Shown in pieces: positions 8,027 through 17,142 of a DNA stretch of 64,000 nt. The position numbers and the translations under genes were made by a program. The DNA lies in assembly GCA_001029295.1 (NCBI GenBank), contig LDXJ01000051.1, forward strand, positions 1 to 64,000, in the 5' to 3' direction. The stretch comes from Peptococcaceae bacterium CEB3 (GTDB lineage Bacteria; Bacillota; Desulfitobacteriia; Desulfitobacteriales; Desulfitobacteriaceae). Position 1 is the first letter of the stretch. Every line of letters begins with the position of its first letter. The notes beneath the pieces were generated by a model, which was not told the origin of the DNA, ran no database searches, and saw only the letters and a program-made list of their open reading frames with translations.

Positions 8027-9127
8027 TTATTTTCGCCCGGTATATTTCGTTTGCAGTCGGGCAATCGTCTCCAATTTCTTTTCTACGTAGAGATCGGCGA
8101 CCGTATGTGGTGGGAGTTTCTCCTCCCGGGAAACCTTGTAGATCTGCTCCAAGGTCTCGTAAATCAGACCCGCATTTTTGAAAGCCCGCTCTTTCCTGAA
8201 GCCCTGGAACTCGTCGGCCACCGCAATCAGGCCCCCCGCGTTCACTACATAGTCCGGGGCGTAGACGATTCCCATCTCAAAAAGTTTTTTCCCATGACGG
8301 GGCTCCAGCAGTTGGTTATTGGCAGCGCCGCAGATGGCTTTGCATTTGAGCGAGGGAATGGTTTGGTCATTGATGACTGCACCCAAGGCATTGGGGGAAA
8401 GGATATCGCAGGTGACGCCGAGTATTTCTTCCGGTTTTACGATCTCAACCTCCGGGTGAGCCTCTTTCACCTTCCGCACATTTTCCTCGGAGATATCCGC
8501 GGCGACGACTTTAGCGCCCTCGTCCAGCAGATGACCGACCAACACCTGTCCGACTTTGCCCAGACCCTGAACGGCTACCGTCAAGCCCCGCAGCGCATCC
8601 GTGCCGAAGGCCTCTTTGGCGGTCGCTTTCATGCCGCGGTATACTCCGAAAGCTGTGATAATTCCGGAATTGCCACTGCCCCCGTACTCGACCGGCAAAC
8701 CGTTGACGAAGTTCGTCTGTTTATGAGCGGAGACAAAGTCCATCCCAACCGTACCCACATCGGTTCCCGTCCAAAAGCGCCCTTTTAAAGTCTCAACAAA
8801 AGTACCCAGGGCCTGAAACATTTCATCTGATTTATCCTTCTTGGAGTCCCCGATGATCACTGTTTTGCCACCGCCGCACATCACATTGGAAATGGCACAC
8901 TTGTATGTCATCCCGCGTGACAGGCGCATCACATCAATAATCGCGTCCTGTTCGGTCTCATAGTTCCACATCCGGCACCCACCCAGGGCCGGGCCCAAGG
9001 TCGTATCGTGAATACCGATGATAGCTTTGAGACCGGTCGCCTTGTCGTAATTGAAGATAATCTGCTCGTGACCGTATTTCTCCATTTCCTCGAAAATACT
9101 GAAAACCTCGTTTTTCTCCTCTGACAT
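8027..9127 (-). CDS. bcd: Leucine (branched-chain amino acid) dehydrogenase, copy 1
   Basis: Paralog of the next gene, with the same active-site blocks (GPALGGCRMW, TYKCA, GGGKTVIIGD, GLGKVG). The start is the ATG at 9127 (MSEEKN), preceded by AAGGAGG; the longer frame back to 9235 has no ribosome site. First gene of the catabolic operon and the one nearest the -24/-12 promoter at 9181-9197. Deamination here gives the 2-oxoacids used by the VOR enzyme at the operon's end. Confidence 0.92.
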   Translation of the reverse strand: MSEEKNEVFSIFEEMEKYGHEQIIFNYDKATGLKAIIGIHDTTLGPALGGCRMWNYETEQDAIIDVMRLSRGMTYKCAISNVMCGGGKTVIIGDSKKDKSDEMFQALGTFVETLKGRFWTGTDVGTVGMDFVSAHKQTNFVNGLPVEYGGSGNSGIITAFGVYRGMKATAKEAFGTDALRGLTVAVQGLGKVGQVLVGHLLDEGAKVVAADISEENVRKVKEAHPEVEIVKPEEILGVTCDILSPNALGAVINDQTIPSLKCKAICGAANNQLLEPRHGKKLFEMGIVYAPDYVVNAGGLIAVADEFQGFRKERAFKNAGLIYETLEQIYKVSREEKLPPHTVADLYVEKKLETIARLQTKYTGRK

Positions 9128-9180
9128 GATACATTTCCTCCTTGTGCAATTCCCCTCGGGACAACGATATGAACATCTGA

Positions 9181-9197
9181 TTGCAAAATCTATGCCA
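9181..9197 (-). promoter_or_regulatory. Sigma-54 promoter of the leucine catabolic operon
   Basis: Minus strand TGGCAT-N5-TTGCA, with the invariant GG and GC exactly 10 bases apart, sits about 55-70 nt upstream of the first leucine dehydrogenase start. The consensus is TGGCAC-N5-TTGCW. The sigma-54 activator gene at 11040-13010 makes this assignment strong. Confidence 0.85.
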
Positions 9198-9396
9198 GCA
9201 AAATTACCGTGAAAAGTCCCCGGAAAAGTCCGCAAAAGCTATATTTTCACAAGTTTTGGAACGAAACCTGCGCAACCGCCCGGGCCCCTGCACAGAAAAG
9301 TTTGCAGTCTCTGCGTGGTGATAACTTTTCTGCGCACCCGGCAAAGCCCAGGGGGTATGGAGCAAGAGTTCTTACGGCTGGAGCGGACGGAAAACG

Positions 9397-10791
9397 TTAT
9401 TTGCCCACTTCCTGGGGTCTCACATTCTCCAGCGTGTCTCTCTTTCCCATCTTATAGCTGACATAGAGCAGCAAGAACCAGACCGGAGCTACATACAGGG
9501 CAATACGCGTCGCGGGCATAAAGGCCATGACCACAACGATGAAAACCATAAAAGCTAAAGCGATATAGGAGATGAAGGGCCACAGCGGCAGCTTGAACTC
9601 TATCTTTTCTCCGCCGGCAATCTTCGCTTTGCGGAATTTCAATTGGGTCAGCAGAACGATCGTCCATACCGTCAGCATGGCGACCGTCGCCACGGCAGAG
9701 ACATAGGCAAAAACGCTGGCCGGAATGATATAGTTCAGCAAGACGCCGATAAGTAGGGCCGCCGCGGAAAAAATGATCCCATTGGCCGGAGTGCCCGATT
9801 TGCTGACTTTCGCAAACACCTTGGGCCCATTGCCTTGGAGCGACAGGTTGTAGAGCATCCTCCCCGTACTGAACAGTCCGGAGTTAAATGCGGAAAGCGA
9901 GGCCGTGATCACGACAAAATTGATGATAGACGCGGCCGCCGGAATACCCACTTTGGCAAACACCAGAACAAACGGGCTTCCTTTGCTGCCGATTTCGTTC
10001 CAGGGATAAATCGCCATCATGACGCCGATAGCGCCGACATAGAAAATCAGAATACGCCAGATCACACTGTTTACCGCTTTAGGAATGGTCTTGTTCGGGT
10101 TTTTGGCCTCCCCGGCCGTAATACCGATCAACTCGACTCCCCCGAAGGAGAACATCACCATGACGAAAGCGAGGGCAAATCCTCCGAGACCGTGTGGCAT
10201 GAATCCGCCGTGAATCCACAGGTTAGCAAGACCGATCGGATGCCCTGCGTTGCCGAGTCCGAAAAAGATAACCAGTCCGCCGACCACGATCAACCCCAAA
10301 ATCGTGACGACTTTAATCATGGCAAACCAAAACTCAAATTCTCCGTATGACTTGACGTTAATTAAGTTGACAAGCGTCATAACCACGAGAGCCAGGAGTG
10401 CGGAAGTCCATTGAGGAACCGAGGGAAACCAATATTGTATATAGATGCCGAAAGCACTGATCTCCGCCATGCCCACGACGATCCAAAGAAACCAATAGGT
10501 CCACCCGGTGAAAAATCCGGCAAAACGGCCCAGGTAGCGATTGGCGTAAGAACTAAAAGAACCTGATACCGGCTCTGCCACCGCCATTTCACCCAGAGCG
10601 CGCATGATAATGAAAATGATAATCCCGCCCAATAAATAGGACAGCATCACGGCCGGGCCGGTCAGCTGAATCGTCGTGGCTGAACCGTAGAACAAACCGA
10701 CACCGATGGCGCCACCCAAGGCGATCATCTGAATGTGCCGGTCGCTCAATCCCCTTCTCAATTGTTCTTGTTCCTGAACATCTTTGCCCAT
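9397..10791 (-). CDS. Amino acid permease (APC superfamily)
   Basis: A 464-aa integral membrane transporter with about 12 hydrophobic spans. It opens with LSDRHIQMIALGGAIGVGLF, the signature of the AAT/APC family (ProY, GabP, AnsP, AroP types), and has an FGGVELIGITAGEAKNP block. It has its own strong sigma-54 promoter and lies between the activator and the catabolic operon, so uptake of branched-chain or related amino acids is likely. The exact substrate cannot be read from sequence. Confidence 0.9.
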   Translation of the reverse strand: MGKDVQEQEQLRRGLSDRHIQMIALGGAIGVGLFYGSATTIQLTGPAVMLSYLLGGIIIFIIMRALGEMAVAEPVSGSFSSYANRYLGRFAGFFTGWTYWFLWIVVGMAEISAFGIYIQYWFPSVPQWTSALLALVVMTLVNLINVKSYGEFEFWFAMIKVVTILGLIVVGGLVIFFGLGNAGHPIGLANLWIHGGFMPHGLGGFALAFVMVMFSFGGVELIGITAGEAKNPNKTIPKAVNSVIWRILIFYVGAIGVMMAIYPWNEIGSKGSPFVLVFAKVGIPAAASIINFVVITASLSAFNSGLFSTGRMLYNLSLQGNGPKVFAKVSKSGTPANGIIFSAAALLIGVLLNYIIPASVFAYVSAVATVAMLTVWTIVLLTQLKFRKAKIAGGEKIEFKLPLWPFISYIALAFMVFIVVVMAFMPATRIALYVAPVWFLLLYVSYKMGKRDTLENVRPQEVGK

Positions 10792-10854
10792 ACCTTACCC
10801 CTCTTTCAAATACATTTGCTAGTGCGTTTATAGCGAGAATTGTCAATAATTCAC

Positions 10855-10870
10855 TGCAATATACGTGCCA
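10855..10870 (-). promoter_or_regulatory. Sigma-54 promoter of the permease gene
   Basis: A perfect consensus TGGCAC-GTATA-TTGCA on the minus strand lies about 65-80 nt upstream of the permease ATG. It is the second -24/-12 promoter of the island. Confidence 0.9.
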
Positions 10871-10929
10871 AGCATTTCACCGTAAGAAAAGGTCGAATCC
10901 GCCGACAATTTAGCATTTTATTACGTTAA

Positions 10930-10972
10930 AATGCCAAGGTTATTTAGCAAAGTGATAAATAACCTTGGCATT
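10930..10972. promoter_or_regulatory. 17-bp perfect inverted repeat: terminator or activator site
   Basis: The arms AATGCCAAGGTTATTTA and TAAATAACCTTGGCATT (930-946 and 956-972) flank a 9-nt loop. The repeat lies just downstream of the activator gene, so it may terminate it, although the T-run after it is weak. It also lies about 60-100 bp upstream of the permease sigma-54 promoter, where enhancer-binding sites for such activators usually sit. Confidence 0.55.
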
Positions 10973-11039
10973 ATGATAAGATATCTTGCCACTTTCATCG
11001 TTCTTCAGTGCTCAGTCTTCGTCGCTTAGTTTCCGTCGC

Positions 11040-13010
11040 CTAGTCTTCGTCGTTTTCCAGGACGATCCCGTAGGCGTTGATTTTGTTGAGGACAGTCGTA
11101 CTGGAGACCCCCAATACCCGACCGGCTTTGCGGGAGGAAGGATGTTTAGCCAGTACGTTCATAAGAACCTGTTTTTCCACTTCGTTGACGATTGTCTTCA
11201 GGGGAGGCCATTTGCCCGCAAACGGGATCATCACATGGAGGACGCGAACTCCGGCGCCGGAGTCAACATTCTCGCCTTTGACCCGGATAGGCAGTGCCCC
11301 CGCTTGGCCGGCGGAGTCTCCGGCGCCTTTTTCTGCCACGACTATGTCCGGAGCGGTGTACAAGCCCCTTGCCTCCATACCCCCCTGCAAGACCGGCGCG
11401 GTGTTGGGACTCCTCGTCTCTATACTCTCGATCACGGCCGATGCGACCCCCGCATGCTGAAGTCCAGCCGTTTCGGCCTCCGTACCCGAGCGGCGCGCAA
11501 TGGCCTCGCGCATCTCATCCCTGATTTCGGCTTCGATTTCACCTTCTGGCGTGCGCCCGGACCCACCTTCGCTTTCAAGCCCCCGCTCCTTTCCGGCAGC
11601 TTGCCGCTCCCTGCCGGCAGGACGGGGTAAGCTCATCCAACTGTAAAAATCCTCCGCCTTGATCCCCTCTATCTCCATGATGTTAATCATGCGCTCCAAG
11701 ACGTTCTCCAGTTGCCGAACATTGCCGGGCCAATCCTGTTTCATCAAAAACTCCACTGTATCTTTGGTCAGACAAAATTCCGGCCGTTCAAGCCTCAGAC
11801 ATATTTTGCGAATCAGATGTTGGGCGATGAACGGGATGTCCTCCCGGCGTTCACGCAAGGGCAAAATTCTCAGCGGAAAGACATTCAAGCGATAATAAAG
11901 ATCTTCTCTGAACTCCCCTGCCTGGATCATTTCCTCCAAGTTTCTGTGGGTAGCGGCAATAATGCGGACCTCGACCGGGATTTCCCTGGAGCCGCCCACC
12001 CTGCGGACGGTATTTTCCTGCAAAACCCGCAAAAGCCTGACTTGGACCGGGGCAGACACCTCTCCGATTTCATCCAGAAATAAGGTTCCCCCATGAGCCT
12101 GCTCGAAAAGCCCTTTCTTCCCGCCCCGGATCGCTCCGGTAAAAGCTCCCTCGTCATAGCCGAAAAGCTCGCTCTCCAAGAGAGAATCAGGCAAGGCCCC
12201 GCAGTTGATGGCGATGAACGGGCCCGAAGCCCGGTTGCTCTCCATATGAATAGCCCGCGCAAACAACTCTTTGCCAGTTCCGCTTTCACCGCGCAGCAAA
12301 ATCGTCGAATTTCCTTTGGCCACCGCTTTGGCGGTTTCCACCAACCGGCTCATGGCCGGACCCTGGTAAACGATATCCTCAAAGGTCGTTAATCGTTTTT
12401 TGGCGCCGACTTTGGAAACGATTTCCTCAACCTGACTGAAATCCGTGATCGTGGCCACTCCGCCGATGATCTGACCTTGGGCGTTGAAAATGGGCAAACC
12501 GCTCGTCAGGAAATGAAGACTGCGGTGGTCCTTTTGCATCTTGACTTCTTTCAGGCTGTAGGGCTGTCCGCTCTTGAGCGTCTGCAAGATAGGCGCCTTG
12601 GCTTGAAAAACCTCATCAACATCCTTACCGATCACTTCTTCCTTCGAGCAAAAGAAAGTGCGACAAGCGACCTCGTTCAAGTGAGTGATGACTCCTTTAT
12701 TATTGACCGCGATGATACCTTCACTGACTGAATTCAAAATCGTGCTCAGCTCGTATTCCCTCTGTTCACACAGAAGGTAATCTTTCAACTCCAGGGCCTT
12801 GACTCCCTCGATGGTTATCAATTCATTCATTAACGCCTGCAAATACTCCCGGACCGTTTGGCATTTAATCAGCATGCGCTCGTTGGACGTGGCCTCCATC
12901 CCCACCAGATTTATCTTCCGGTTTTTAAAAACCTCAAAAATCTCGTAAGCCAAGCCCAGGCGATCGACGAAATCGATTTGAATCACGTAGTCTTGGACGC
13001 GTAGTTCCAT
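11040..13010 (-). CDS. Sigma-54-dependent activator (ACT-PAS-AAA+-HTH, TyrR/BkdR-like)
   Basis: A 656-aa enhancer-binding protein. Residues 1-75 resemble an ACT amino-acid sensor and 80-190 a PAS domain (ILNSVSEGIIAVN). An AAA+ core at about 205-440 has GESGTGKE (Walker A), the sigma-54 contact loop GAFTGA, TLFLDEIGE (Walker B) and WPGNVRQLEN. A Fis/TyrR-type HTH ends the protein (SSRKAGRVLGVSSTTVLNKI). Between the AAA+ core and the HTH is an unusual linker of about 120 residues rich in E, A, G and R. The promoters at 9181 and 10855 are its obvious targets. The ligand is probably a branched-chain or aromatic amino acid. Confidence 0.92.
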   Translation of the reverse strand: MELRVQDYVIQIDFVDRLGLAYEIFEVFKNRKINLVGMEATSNERMLIKCQTVREYLQALMNELITIEGVKALELKDYLLCEQREYELSTILNSVSEGIIAVNNKGVITHLNEVACRTFFCSKEEVIGKDVDEVFQAKAPILQTLKSGQPYSLKEVKMQKDHRSLHFLTSGLPIFNAQGQIIGGVATITDFSQVEEIVSKVGAKKRLTTFEDIVYQGPAMSRLVETAKAVAKGNSTILLRGESGTGKELFARAIHMESNRASGPFIAINCGALPDSLLESELFGYDEGAFTGAIRGGKKGLFEQAHGGTLFLDEIGEVSAPVQVRLLRVLQENTVRRVGGSREIPVEVRIIAATHRNLEEMIQAGEFREDLYYRLNVFPLRILPLRERREDIPFIAQHLIRKICLRLERPEFCLTKDTVEFLMKQDWPGNVRQLENVLERMINIMEIEGIKAEDFYSWMSLPRPAGRERQAAGKERGLESEGGSGRTPEGEIEAEIRDEMREAIARRSGTEAETAGLQHAGVASAVIESIETRSPNTAPVLQGGMEARGLYTAPDIVVAEKGAGDSAGQAGALPIRVKGENVDSGAGVRVLHVMIPFAGKWPPLKTIVNEVEKQVLMNVLAKHPSSRKAGRVLGVSSTTVLNKINAYGIVLENDED

Positions 13011-13176
13011 TTAGTTCACCTCACTCCTGTGCGGACAGCCGCCCGAATCTTTCGTGACCCCCAGCCAAACCCCCGGGGCATGCCGCCTCTTCATCTCGAA
13101 AGCATCTTTACCTAAATCTTTACCTAAATCTTTCCCCGAAACGCCAAAACCATTAGGGTAATCCGCGCCTCAGCCC

Positions 13177-13219
13177 AAAAACCCCGCCGAGGGCCGCAGG
13201 CTCCAACGACAGGGTTTTT
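13177..13219 (-). terminator. Terminator downstream of tyrS
   Basis: On the minus strand AAAAACCC and GGGGTTTTT close a long GC-rich stem-loop ending in T5, after tyrS. The rest of 13011-13335 holds no gene; a short AAATCTTTACCT direct repeat lies at about 13105-13135. Confidence 0.6.
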
Positions 13220-13335
13220 CAGTCTTCGTTCCAAGGGTACCCCCTAACCGGAACTACCCCCGCAGACCTTGTTTCGGGCGATCCCCGCCCCGGACACCCG
13301 GTTCAAGCGACCGTTTTGCCCCGGCGTAAGAGGCG

Positions 13336-14580
13336 CTACAAAACCAACCTGGCAAACTTGCGTTTACCCACTTGCAGAACGTCTCCGGAATTGACGGAAA
13401 CGATCATCTGTGGGTCGGTTACTCTCTCTTCGCGCAAGCGAACCCCACCCTGCCCGATGAGCCTCCTCGCTTCCCCCCGGCTGGGGGCCAAACCCGAGCC
13501 CACCAAAAGGTCCACCAGTTCCAGCCGTCCGTCGGGACGCCTCAGAGCCCCTACTTCTATCTCCGGCATTTCGTCGGGGGCTTCCTTCTGTTGGAACATC
13601 CTGATAAACTCCGCCTGGGCCCTTGCCGCTTCTTCTTCCCCGTGGTAAATACCCACGATCTCGCGGGCCAAACGCATCTTCAAGTCCCGGGGATGCACTT
13701 TTCCCTCATGCAAGCCTGCTTCCAGCCGCCGGATTTCCGCGACCGGAACTTTGGTAACCAGTTCGAGATAACGGATCATCAACTCATCCGGGAGAGACAT
13801 CGTCTTGCCGAACATCTCACGCCCCGATTCGTAAACCCCAATGTAGTTACCCAGACTCTTACTCATCTTCTGAACCCCGTCCAAACCCTCCAGCAGAGGC
13901 AGAGTGAAAGCAACCTGGGGTTCCTGGCCCGCTTCCTTCTGGAGGGTCCGCCCCATCAGCAGGTTGAACGTCTGGTCCGTGCCTCCTAACTCCACATCAG
14001 CCCGCAAGGCGACCGAATCATATCCCTGCATCAGGGGGTAAAAGAATTCGTGCACACCGATGGGCAAGCCCGCGGCATAGCGTTTGGCAAAATCGTCTCT
14101 TTCCAGCATGCGCGCCACTGTCGTCGCCGAGGCCAATTTTATGACATCCTCAAACATCAGCTTGCCCAACCAGCTTGAATTAAACGCAATTCGCGTTTTG
14201 GCGGGATCGAGGATCTTGAAAACCTGCTCTTGATAAGTCTTAGCGTTGCGCAATAACTCTTCCGGGGTCATCGGCTTGCGCGTTTCCGACTTTCCGGTGG
14301 GATCTCCGATCCGGCCGGTGAAATCTCCGATGACGATGACGGCCTGATGACCCAAATCCTGAAACTGCCTCAACTTTTGCAAAGGGACGGTATGCCCCAA
14401 ATGCACATCCGGCGCGGTGGGATCCAGACCCAATTTGACGACCAAAGGTTTCCCTTCGCGCAGGGAACGCTCCAGCTTGGCGGCCAGTTCCACTTCCGGA
14501 ATGATCTCCGCCGCGCCGGTTTTCAGTATGCTCAATTGCTCTTCTACCGTTTTGCCGTACTCTTTTTTGTTTTCTGCCAC
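13336..14580 (-). CDS. tyrS: Tyrosyl-tRNA synthetase
   Basis: Charges tRNA-Tyr. Class I synthetase with HLGH (HIGH) in [11 protein letters not shown], the KMSKS loop [11 protein letters not shown] and a C-terminal S4 RNA-binding domain ([16 protein letters not shown]). About 414 aa is normal. I chose the GTG at 14580 because AGGAG lies just upstream; a GTG five codons earlier overlaps that site. No T-box is visible in the short 14581-14704 gap. Confidence 0.95.
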   Translation of the reverse strand: MAENKKEYGKTVEEQLSILKTGAAEIIPEVELAAKLERSLREGKPLVVKLGLDPTAPDVHLGHTVPLQKLRQFQDLGHQAVIVIGDFTGRIGDPTGKSETRKPMTPEELLRNAKTYQEQVFKILDPAKTRIAFNSSWLGKLMFEDVIKLASATTVARMLERDDFAKRYAAGLPIGVHEFFYPLMQGYDSVALRADVELGGTDQTFNLLMGRTLQKEAGQEPQVAFTLPLLEGLDGVQKMSKSLGNYIGVYESGREMFGKTMSLPDELMIRYLELVTKVPVAEIRRLEAGLHEGKVHPRDLKMRLAREIVGIYHGEEEAARAQAEFIRMFQQKEAPDEMPEIEVGALRRPDGRLELVDLLVGSGLAPSRGEARRLIGQGGVRLREERVTDPQMIVSVNSGDVLQVGKRKFARLVL

Positions 14581-14704
14581 GTTACCGCTCCTCACACCAG
14601 GTTCACCCTTTTCGAGACCGAACCTGTAGGCTTTGTTTCAGTATAGCTTTCTTACATTATATTCTATCATATTTTCTCATACATTCTATCATTTTTATCC
14701 AATG

Positions 14705-17074
14705 TCACTTTAACTCCACGACCGTCACCCCATAATCTCCCTCTCCATGCTGTCCGAGGCGAAAAGAACGGACATGGGGGTGGCTGCGCAGGAACTCCTG
14801 CACCCCGGCCCTGAGCGCGCCGGTCCCTTTACCGTGGATCACATAGATTTGGCCAACCCCCGAGAGAACGGCATCATCCAAATATTTGTCCAACTGAAAG
14901 GTCGCCTCTTCCACCAACATCCCCCGCAAATCGATTTCGCTGCGCACGTTTTCCGCCTTGTTTAAGCCAAGACTGCCGGCACCGCCTGTCACCGCCTTCT
15001 TTTTCGGCTTGTCTTCGGGAACCGGGCGGAGTTCGGCCAAGGGAACGCTCACTTTCATAATGCCCGCTTGCAGCAAAACTTCGCCGTTTTCATCAGGTAA
15101 TTGCAAGACCTGTCCTTTCTGCCGCAGCTTAATCATGTAGAGCGTCTGCCCGGGCTTAAGCTCCTCTGCTCTCAAACCGGGCCCTTGCGGCAGCGAAGGC
15201 TCTCCCGTCCGTTCAAGCCGGCCGGACAGGCGTCTTAACCCCTCTCTTGCTTTTTCAATCTCCCGCGCGTCCTTCTGCTCCTGCTTAAGCGCGTTCTTCA
15301 ACTCCGCTACGAGCGCGGCCGCTTCTCTCTTGGCTTGGCGGATCACTTCTGTCGCCTCATCCCGGTTCCGAACCAGCAAAGCCCGCTGTTCTTCCGCCTG
15401 GCGCAGCCTGTCTTGCTCAAGTCGCCGCCGTTCTTCCCCGGCTAGGCGCAGTTCCTCCCGCACCCGCAGTCTTTCCCGTTCGATATCCCTCTGGCTGTCT
15501 TCCAGATTTTCGATGAGGTCCGCCATTTGCAAATCGCGCTCACTCAAAAAGGTCTTGGCCTTGGCCAAAACACTCTCTTTCAAGCCGAGGCGGGAAGCAA
15601 TACTAAACGCGTTGCTTTTGCCCGGAATCCCGATCAGCAAACGGTAAGTCGGGCGCAGAGTGGCCTCATCAAAATCCACCGAAGCGTTCTCTACTCTCTC
15701 CGTTCTATAAGCAAAACTCTTTAGGGCTCCGTAGTGGGTTGTCGCCACAACCCGCGCACCCCGTGCATGCAATTCCTCCAGAACCGCCATCGCCAAAGCC
15801 GCCCCCTCCGTGGGATCCGTTCCGGCCCCTACCTCGTCGAGAAGCACGAGAGATCGTTCGTCGGCTTCATTAATAATCTCGACGATATTGCGCATGTGCC
15901 CCGAGAAAGTACTCAAAGACTGCTCTACACTCTGCTCATCCCCGATATCGACAAAGATCCGGCTGAACACCCCCAAGCGCGACCCGTCCTCAGCCGGAAT
16001 GTGCAAGCCTGCCTGCGCCATCGCCACCAGAAGGCCGATCGTCTTCAGCGCTACGGTTTTTCCGCCGGTGTTGGGGCCGGTGATCACGAGACTGTCAAAG
16101 GAAATGCCCAGTTCGGCAGTTAAAGGCACGGCTCCTTCCCCCAGCAGGGGATGTCTCGCCTGCACCAATCTCACTTCCGCCCTGTCCAGGAGGAGCGGGG
16201 TCCCCGCATTCATCTCCCAACTAAGACGGGCTTTGGCTAAGACAAAATCCAGGCGAATTAGGGACTCGCACATTACCGTCAACACGGCTGACCGGTTTCC
16301 GATATCGCGGGAAAACTCCTGCAGAATGCGCAGGACCTCACGCTGTTCTTTGAGCACCGTCTCCCGCAATTCGTTGCCTAAATGCACGACCGGCATCGGC
16401 TCAATGAATAAGGTCGCCCCACTGCCGGACTGGTCATGGACAATCCCGGCAAAAGCAGCGCGATATTCCTGTTTCACAGGCACGACATAGCGATCGGACC
16501 GTTGGGTTATGATCGGATCCTGAAGCATCTTCTGGTAAGCGGGATTGCGCAGGAAGCTTTCCACGCTCTCCCGAATTTTCTGCTGCAACCTAAGCACGGA
16601 TCTCCTCAGTTGAGCTAATTCAGGTGAAGCGCCGTCGACCACCGTCCCCTCCTCACTGATGCAGCGGGTGATCTCATCTTCCAGCCCTTTTTGCGGTTCA
16701 ATCGGATTGACAATCTCGCGCAGGGATAAATAATTCCCTTTGTCCTCCAGCAAGAACTGCCGCACCCGGCGCCCAACTTTGAGGGTGTCGCGGATTTGGA
16801 GAAGTTCCTCCGGATCCAGCACAGCACCCCTGCCACAACGTTCCAGGAAAGGCTGAATGTCCTTGGCACCGCGCACGGAGAACTGTGGGTTTAGCCGAAG
16901 AAGTTCTTTGGCCTGGTCGGTTTCCCCAAGAGCTTCCCTCACGCTCTGTTTATCGACGAAAGGGGAAAGCTCGGCGACCCTATTCTCCGCCCCCTTAAGC
17001 AGACAGAGACCCGCCAGGCGGCTTCTTATACGATCAAAATCCAGTTTCTTTAAAGTTCGCTCCATAATCGTCAT
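14705..17074 (-). CDS. mutS2: MutS2 endonuclease / ribosome collision factor
   Basis: MutS-like ATPase with GPNTGGKTVALKT (Walker A) and LVLLDEVGAGTDPTEG (Walker B). A long charged coiled coil (about 520-620) follows, then a KOW-like segment and a C-terminal Smr domain with IDLRG and HGKGTGALR. MutS2 suppresses recombination and rescues collided ribosomes in Firmicutes. The start is the ATG at 17074 behind GGAGGAG. The length of about 789 aa fits the family. Confidence 0.95.
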   Translation of the reverse strand: MTIMERTLKKLDFDRIRSRLAGLCLLKGAENRVAELSPFVDKQSVREALGETDQAKELLRLNPQFSVRGAKDIQPFLERCGRGAVLDPEELLQIRDTLKVGRRVRQFLLEDKGNYLSLREIVNPIEPQKGLEDEITRCISEEGTVVDGASPELAQLRRSVLRLQQKIRESVESFLRNPAYQKMLQDPIITQRSDRYVVPVKQEYRAAFAGIVHDQSGSGATLFIEPMPVVHLGNELRETVLKEQREVLRILQEFSRDIGNRSAVLTVMCESLIRLDFVLAKARLSWEMNAGTPLLLDRAEVRLVQARHPLLGEGAVPLTAELGISFDSLVITGPNTGGKTVALKTIGLLVAMAQAGLHIPAEDGSRLGVFSRIFVDIGDEQSVEQSLSTFSGHMRNIVEIINEADERSLVLLDEVGAGTDPTEGAALAMAVLEELHARGARVVATTHYGALKSFAYRTERVENASVDFDEATLRPTYRLLIGIPGKSNAFSIASRLGLKESVLAKAKTFLSERDLQMADLIENLEDSQRDIERERLRVREELRLAGEERRRLEQDRLRQAEEQRALLVRNRDEATEVIRQAKREAAALVAELKNALKQEQKDAREIEKAREGLRRLSGRLERTGEPSLPQGPGLRAEELKPGQTLYMIKLRQKGQVLQLPDENGEVLLQAGIMKVSVPLAELRPVPEDKPKKKAVTGGAGSLGLNKAENVRSEIDLRGMLVEEATFQLDKYLDDAVLSGVGQIYVIHGKGTGALRAGVQEFLRSHPHVRSFRLGQHGEGDYGVTVVELK

Positions 17075-17142
17075 TAGCCTGCTCCTCCACTCCGAACCCC
17101 TGAGCACACCGGCCATGGGCCTGCCACCATTCTACTCTTAAG

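Noticed and set aside
8051-8788. 245-codon frame antisense to leucine dehydrogenase
   Set aside because: Shadow of a strongly conserved gene; no start site or domain.
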